From contig NZ_CP139558.1 of NCBI RefSeq assembly GCF_034262375.1, forward strand, positions 6,386,001-6,450,000: DNA of 64,000 nt, read 5' to 3'. The translations under genes and the position numbers were made by a program. This stretch comes from Mucilaginibacter sabulilitoris. GTDB taxonomy: Bacteria > Bacteroidota > Bacteroidia > Sphingobacteriales > Sphingobacteriaceae. Positions 60,175 to 64,000 of the stretch are shown here, one piece after another (position 1 is the first letter of the stretch; every line of letters begins with the position of its first letter). The notes beneath the pieces were generated by a model. The model saw only the letters and a program-made list of their open reading frames with translations. It was not told the DNA's origin and made no database searches.

Positions 60175-61916
60175 AAAATAGAAAAGAAGCCGTCTCATAA
60201 GTCAAATATGGGGCGGTTTTTTGTGTATCTTAAAGACATGGGAGGCAAGGTAGTCTTTAAGGCATATGATCCGGACCAGTTAACGTTTTTACCGTATAAA
60301 CTGGAAGAATTGGTACCGGCAGGTCATCCGGTACGGATAGTTAAACAGGTGGTTGACGCGGTCGATGTCAAGCCACTCAACCGGAAGTACCAAGGCGGCG
60401 GCGCGTCGAGTTTTCATCCCCGGCTGATGCTGAAACTGCTGGTTTATGGTTATCTGACCAATACGTATTCCTCACGTAAACTGGAAGACCAGGCGGCACA
60501 GAACGTTCACTTCATGTGGTTATTGGGCATGAAAAAGCCCGACCACAATACCATCAACCGTTTTCGCAGTGAAAAGCTATCAGGTGTACTAAAGCAGATA
60601 TTCTCACAGATCGTTCTTTTATTACAACAGGAAGGAATTGTATCATTGAAAGAGGCCGTTTTCACTGATGGCACCAAGATCGAATCGGTGGCGAACAAGT
60701 ACACTTTTGTATGGGGTAAAAGCATAAAGAACAGTAAAGAGAAGATGAAAGCCCAGCTTGATGAGTTATGGGGCTATGCGCAAAGTATTGCTGCTGAAGA
60801 ACTCAAAGACACCGCACCGCTGGAATACAGCGAGATCAACCCTGAGAAAGTGAAAGAAACGATCTCAAAGATCAACGCGGCATTGGAGGATAAGGAAGAC
60901 GTGGCGGGGAAAGTAAAACAAAAGCTGAACTATGCAAAAAAGCATTGGCGGGAGAACCTGGCCAAATATGATGAACAGGAAAAGTTATTGGCTGGGCGTA
61001 ACAGTATGTCAAAGACCGACCCGGATGCTACATTCATGCGGATGAAAGAAGATCATATGCTGAACGGTCAACTTAAACCTGCTTATAACCTGCAGATCTC
61101 CACTCAAGAGCAGTTCATTCTCAATTACACGCTGCACCAGACCCCGACCGATTACCAAACGTTGCCATCACCTATCGAACAGTACGAATCCCTTTATAAA
61201 GAACTGCCCAAAGCGATAGTTGCCGATGCAGGTTACGGCTCGGACGAGAACTATGGTGTGCTGCAGCAAAAAGGTATTGAAGCTTATATCAAATACAATA
61301 CGTTCGACAAGGAACAAAAAGAAGGTATCAAAGCATTCAGTAACGATAGTCTGCATTATAACGAAGCGGAGAATTATCTAACCTGCCCGATAGGCCAGCG
61401 TATGGCGTACATCGGAGACGGGCAGCGGATAACTTCATCAGGTTTTTTGCAGCTGATCAGCCGCTATCAGGCGCAGAACTGTGAAGGCTGTCCGATGCGG
61501 GGCGTATGCCACCAAAACCCCGGCAACCGGATCGTCGAGATCAACCACAGTCTGAGAAAACATAAACAGGCAGCGACGGAAAGATTGAATACAGAACAGG
61601 GCATCAAATACCGAAAACGAAGACCCGCTGATGTGGAACCGGTGTTTGCCCAACTGAAGCATAACCATGGCTTCAGGCGATTCCTGTTGAAAGGAATGTC
61701 CAAAACAGAGGTAGAAATAGGGTTATTATCCATCGCTCATAACCTCAGAAAATGGAAAGCCTGAGAAAAAGGCTTTTATCTCCCCAAAGACAGCTGAACC
61801 AATCCAAAAAACAGAACAAACCAACACAGTCCGCCTTCCCTAATAGCTTATCTAAATCGCTCTAAATAAAAAAACCGCCTCATAATTGACTTATGAGACG
61901 GCTTCTTTTCTATTTT
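60175..61916 (+). mobile_element. IS1182-type insertion sequence with long inverted repeats
   Basis: The element is bounded by inverted repeats that match at nearly every position over about 45 bp. The left end reads AAAATAGAAAAGAAGCCGTC and the right end is its reverse complement, with differences only in an inner TATG/TTATG stretch. Each end folds into a CCGTCTCATA...TATGxGGCGG hairpin followed by T, so both ends can act as terminators. It contains one intact transposase gene. No target duplication is obvious; the flanks outside are AT-rich. It inserted between a membrane-protein gene and the SYLF gene without breaking either. Confidence 0.92.
60238..61764 (+). CDS. IS1182-type transposase
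   Basis: From the ATG at 60238 the 508-residue protein starts MGGKVVFKAYDPDQLTFLPY, the usual IS1182-type start, with a zinc/HTH-like DNA-binding part (PRLMLKLLVYGYLTNTYSSRKLEDQA). The DDE triad is visible: Asp in EAVFTDGTKIES, Asp in AIVADAGYGSDENYG and Glu in DVEPVFAQLKHNHGF. A Cys cluster, CEGCPMRGVCHQ, lies before the last motif. All motifs are intact, so it is probably active. The upstream ATG at 60208 falls inside the inverted repeat and is less likely. Confidence 0.95.
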   Translation: MGGKVVFKAYDPDQLTFLPYKLEELVPAGHPVRIVKQVVDAVDVKPLNRKYQGGGASSFHPRLMLKLLVYGYLTNTYSSRKLEDQAAQNVHFMWLLGMKKPDHNTINRFRSEKLSGVLKQIFSQIVLLLQQEGIVSLKEAVFTDGTKIESVANKYTFVWGKSIKNSKEKMKAQLDELWGYAQSIAAEELKDTAPLEYSEINPEKVKETISKINAALEDKEDVAGKVKQKLNYAKKHWRENLAKYDEQEKLLAGRNSMSKTDPDATFMRMKEDHMLNGQLKPAYNLQISTQEQFILNYTLHQTPTDYQTLPSPIEQYESLYKELPKAIVADAGYGSDENYGVLQQKGIEAYIKYNTFDKEQKEGIKAFSNDSLHYNEAENYLTCPIGQRMAYIGDGQRITSSGFLQLISRYQAQNCEGCPMRGVCHQNPGNRIVEINHSLRKHKQAATERLNTEQGIKYRKRRPADVEPVFAQLKHNHGFRRFLLKGMSKTEVEIGLLSIAHNLRKWKA

Positions 61917-61931
61917 TATTTTGTGGCTTTG

Positions 61932-62603
61932 TTAAAAAGCAGTCAAAGATTCTTTCAGCACCTTAACGCCGTCAGTATCATTTTTTGATGAGGCAAAAAT
62001 ATCCTGTGATGAGGACGAGTTACCGTAGAAATTCGCATTAGCTGTTTTGTCGATAGCTAAATTTGAACCATTAATGGTTATACCAGCAAACAAACCGCGG
62101 CTGCGTGAATAGGAATAAACCTCGGCCTGCAATTTATAGTCGGTGCTTGCCGTTGAGCTACGCCCAACCGGACCTGCCGCTGCTGATATATCGCCACCGA
62201 TGGTAAAATCGCCGTTCTCCACCTTAGTTAACACACCTTTATGATGGAATACCAAAATCAGGTCGACTGATTGAACGCCTATCTGCAAACCAAAGCTACC
62301 GCCTGTTAAGGTTACAAAAACGGGGTCGCTCCATTTTCCGCCGGGCAGTTTAACCATGGCAACGCCTCTGCCGCGTTTGCCACCGATACCAAGACCAGCG
62401 TTGATCAGTTTTGGGATGATCACAATTCCTTCAGACTGCTCCATTAACTGATGCGGAATGGTCTCTTTCATTTTGGCGAACTCTTTTAATACGTTTGCGG
62501 CATTATGTACGCGCTCCGTTTCCTTATCACCTGCTTTGGCCGATATCAGCACAAAGAAAAGGCTTAAGATAAGCGGGAACTTCAAAAATTTTAATGTTTT
62601 CAT
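61932..62603 (-). CDS. SYLF-domain (Ysc84-like) secreted protein
   Basis: From the ATG at 62603 the 223-residue protein has a signal peptide (FLKFPLILSLFFVLISAKAG) followed by a lipid-binding SYLF domain. The pattern IPHQLMEQSEGIVIIPKLINAGLGIGGKRGRGVAMVKLPGGKWSDPVFVTLTGGSFGLQIGVQSVDLILVF is typical, then GGDISAAAGPVGRSSTASTDYKLQAEVYSYSRSRGLFAGI. Bacterial SYLF proteins bind membranes, but their role is unclear. The open frame to 62684 adds residues before the signal peptide that are not needed. The IS right end lies 15 bp past its stop codon. Confidence 0.88.
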   Translation of the reverse strand: MKTLKFLKFPLILSLFFVLISAKAGDKETERVHNAANVLKEFAKMKETIPHQLMEQSEGIVIIPKLINAGLGIGGKRGRGVAMVKLPGGKWSDPVFVTLTGGSFGLQIGVQSVDLILVFHHKGVLTKVENGDFTIGGDISAAAGPVGRSSTASTDYKLQAEVYSYSRSRGLFAGITINGSNLAIDKTANANFYGNSSSSQDIFASSKNDTDGVKVLKESLTAF

Positions 62604-62752
62604 GGGGATGATCGTTAAATTACAATTTGTTGTATCTCTTAATATATTCAACTCCAAAAATGTGCACTTGTTTTTATATATCATGTAATAAATACATCAT
62701 ATTATTTATTTGTGCAACTAAATGCGCAGGAACTGTGTCCCGGTTCCTCAAA

Positions 62753-62785
62753 TTTGAAATCTGCACATCCTAATTCCTATCTTTG
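62753..62785 (+). promoter_or_regulatory. Bacteroidota-type promoter of the LuxE-like gene
   Basis: TTTG at 62753-62756 and TATCTTTG at 62778-62785 with 21 bp between match the TTTG / TAnnTTTG consensus. It lies 8 bp before the ATG at 62793, so the 5' leader is very short and the longer upstream frame is unlikely to be translated. Confidence 0.7.
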
Positions 62786-62792
62786 CACAACA

Positions 62793-63782
62793 ATGAGCAT
62801 ACCGGGTAAACAACAGGTTTTTTCTATCAATAACACGAACGACTTTAACGCAACCGCCCTGCAAATATTCAGGCATCAGGCTCAAAACTGTGCTGTTTAC
62901 AGGCAATTTATTTCGGGGTTAAAGGTTGATCCCGGTACGGTCAAAACCATCGAACAAATACCTTTTTTGCCCATTGAGTTTTTTAAAGCGCATAAGGTAT
63001 TGAGCACCGCCGGGGCAGCAGTTGAGCTAACTTTTACCAGTTCGGGCACTACAGGTATAACAACCAGCAGCCATTATGTAACCGATAAAACCTGGTATGA
63101 AGATAGCTTTCGCCATGCTTTCAATTTATTTTACGGCGATATAAAGGATTATACCGTGCTGGCTCTCCTTCCCTCTTACCTGGAGCGTGAAGGCTCGTCA
63201 TTGATATATATGGTTAATGACCTCATAAAACAATCAAAAAACCCAGATAGCGGTTTCTTTTTATATAATCATGATGACCTTTATCAACAGCTTAAAAAAC
63301 AACAGCATGCCCAAAAACCTACGCTTTTAATTGGGGTTACCTTCGGCTTGCTCGATTTTATTGAAAACTACCGGATAAACTTCCCCGAACTGATTGTAAT
63401 GGAAACCGGCGGTATGAAGGGCCGGCGTAAAGAAATGATCAGGGAGGAACTGCATCAAATTTTATGTGATGGCTTTGGTGTTAGCGCCATACACTCCGAG
63501 TATGGGATGACCGAACTGTTATCCCAGGCTTATTCATTGGGCGATGGTATTTTTGTTTGCCCTCCGTGGATGAAAATTATCATCCGCGATACTAACGACC
63601 CTATCAGTACGTTACCAAATGGCAAAACAGGCGGTATTAATGTGATCGATCTGGCCAACATTAACTCCTGCTCGTTTATTGCCACACAGGACATGGGGAA
63701 AACTTTTACTAATGGCTCCTTTGAGGTATTAGGCCGGTTTGACCAGTCGGACATCAGGGGGTGTAATTTGCTGATTGCTTAA
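62793..63782 (+). CDS. LuxE/PaaK-like acyl-protein synthetase (adenylate-forming)
   Basis: From the ATG at 62793 the 329-residue protein shows the adenylate-forming pattern LTFTSSGTTGITTSSHYVTDKTWYEDSF (about residues 85-112), IHSEYGMTELLSQAYSL near 235-250 and a C-terminal ATQDMGKTFTNGSFEVLGRFDQSDIRGCN. This matches LuxE-type acyl-protein synthetases, which activate a fatty or other carboxylic acid with ATP and pass it to a protein or thiol. No lux or phenylacetate genes are nearby. Substrate unknown. The promoter position decides the start. Confidence 0.87.
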   Translation: MSIPGKQQVFSINNTNDFNATALQIFRHQAQNCAVYRQFISGLKVDPGTVKTIEQIPFLPIEFFKAHKVLSTAGAAVELTFTSSGTTGITTSSHYVTDKTWYEDSFRHAFNLFYGDIKDYTVLALLPSYLEREGSSLIYMVNDLIKQSKNPDSGFFLYNHDDLYQQLKKQQHAQKPTLLIGVTFGLLDFIENYRINFPELIVMETGGMKGRRKEMIREELHQILCDGFGVSAIHSEYGMTELLSQAYSLGDGIFVCPPWMKIIIRDTNDPISTLPNGKTGGINVIDLANINSCSFIATQDMGKTFTNGSFEVLGRFDQSDIRGCNLLIA

Positions 63783-63791
63783 AATTGCAGA

Positions 63792-63930
63792 GAACTAAGA
63801 ATCAAGAGCCAAGAATTAAGAAAAAAACAAGACATATCTGTTTACTGTTAGGAATTTAATATTTTCTGATCTGTATTATCTAAACAATAATTAATTGTTT
63901 TCTTGATTCTTTGCTCTTCATTCTCGACTC
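63792..63930. repeat. Imperfect inverted-repeat element AAGAATCAAG...
   Basis: The left arm 63792-63820 (GAACTAAGAATCAAGAGCCA and on to AATTAAG) matches the reverse complement of 63902-63930 (GAGTCGAGAATGAAGAGCAA and on to AATCAAG) at about 23 of 29 positions, around an 81-bp AT-rich centre. It follows the LuxE-like gene by 9 bp. Confidence 0.65.
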
Positions 63931-63979
63931 TTTGACAGGTATTATTATTATTTTTGCACGCATCATAAATGCTGAAAAC

Positions 63980-64000
63980 ATGATTGAGAAATTTTTAAAT
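63980..64000 (+). CDS. Start of a gene cut by the window edge
   Basis: ATG at 63980 opens MIEKFLN and runs off the end. A TATTTTTG -7-type sequence lies at 63949-63956. Only seven codons are visible, so no family can be named. Confidence 0.4.

Overview
The window reads as a chromosomal segment of a Bacteroidota species, most like a Sphingobacteriaceae member such as Mucilaginibacter or Pedobacter. This is inferred from the SusC/SusD pair with an STN domain and FecR/ECF-sigma control, TTTG / TAnnTTTG promoters, many DUF-type secreted proteins, the NUDIX-type regulator, FtsX-type MacB permeases and moderate GC. No rRNA, CRISPR array, prophage or replication origin was seen. One tRNA is present (Arg, anticodon TCT).

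Layout. 0-5.2 kb: an amber-interrupted small gene, a large AsmA-like protein, a DUF4397 lipoprotein and a secreted hypothetical. 5.3-9.1 kb: a Crp/Fnr regulator, then two near-identical TGTGATGTACATCAC palindromes, then a compact five-gene operon (YceI, tautomerase, SDR, NTF2-like, nitronate monooxygenase). 9.2-10.1 kb: a decayed IS1182-type transposase. 10.1-12.7 kb: an outer-membrane barrel protein with a kinase-like N-terminal half. 13.3-23.9 kb: a polysaccharide utilisation locus (GH2 glycosidase with F5/8C domain, SusD, SusC, FecR, divergent ECF sigma factor), with an ORF-less group II intron directly behind the SusD stop codon. 24-26.5 kb: two divergent paralogous NHL-type lipoproteins. 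26.8-30.8 kb: serine hydrolase, tRNA-Arg, secreted protein, response regulator, NIF3-like protein.

31.1-35.8 kb is a glycolysis block: a BadF/NAGK-type kinase, a NUDIX-fold regulator with a degenerate Nudix box, then the tight operon pfkA - second BadF-type kinase (degenerate phosphate-binding loop) - gap. 36-41 kb: SDR, AraC regulator, small dimeric-barrel protein, MacB/FtsX permease, small membrane protein. 41-53 kb is an alpha-glucan block on the minus strand: glgB (with a histone-H1-like tail), GH31 alpha-glucosidase, GH13 amylase, a membrane SRPBCC protein, GH65 phosphorylase and pgmB. Together these fit intracellular maltodextrin or alpha-glucobiose breakdown to glucose 6-phosphate, feeding the neighbouring glycolytic genes.

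53.2-64 kb: small hypothetical, ferritin, [2Fe-2S] protein, DUF6624 protein, an SRPBCC-ArsR-VOC operon with twin operators around its promoter, a lipoprotein nuclease, penicillin acylase, an intact IS1182-type element with long inverted repeats, a SYLF-domain protein and a LuxE-like acyl-protein ligase. Gaps between genes repeatedly hold short imperfect inverted-repeat elements of several sequence families, some doubling as terminators. The strongest leads are the Crp/Fnr double site with its operon, the ORF-less intron, the degenerate-kinase/degenerate-Nudix glycolysis block, and these miniature inverted repeats.
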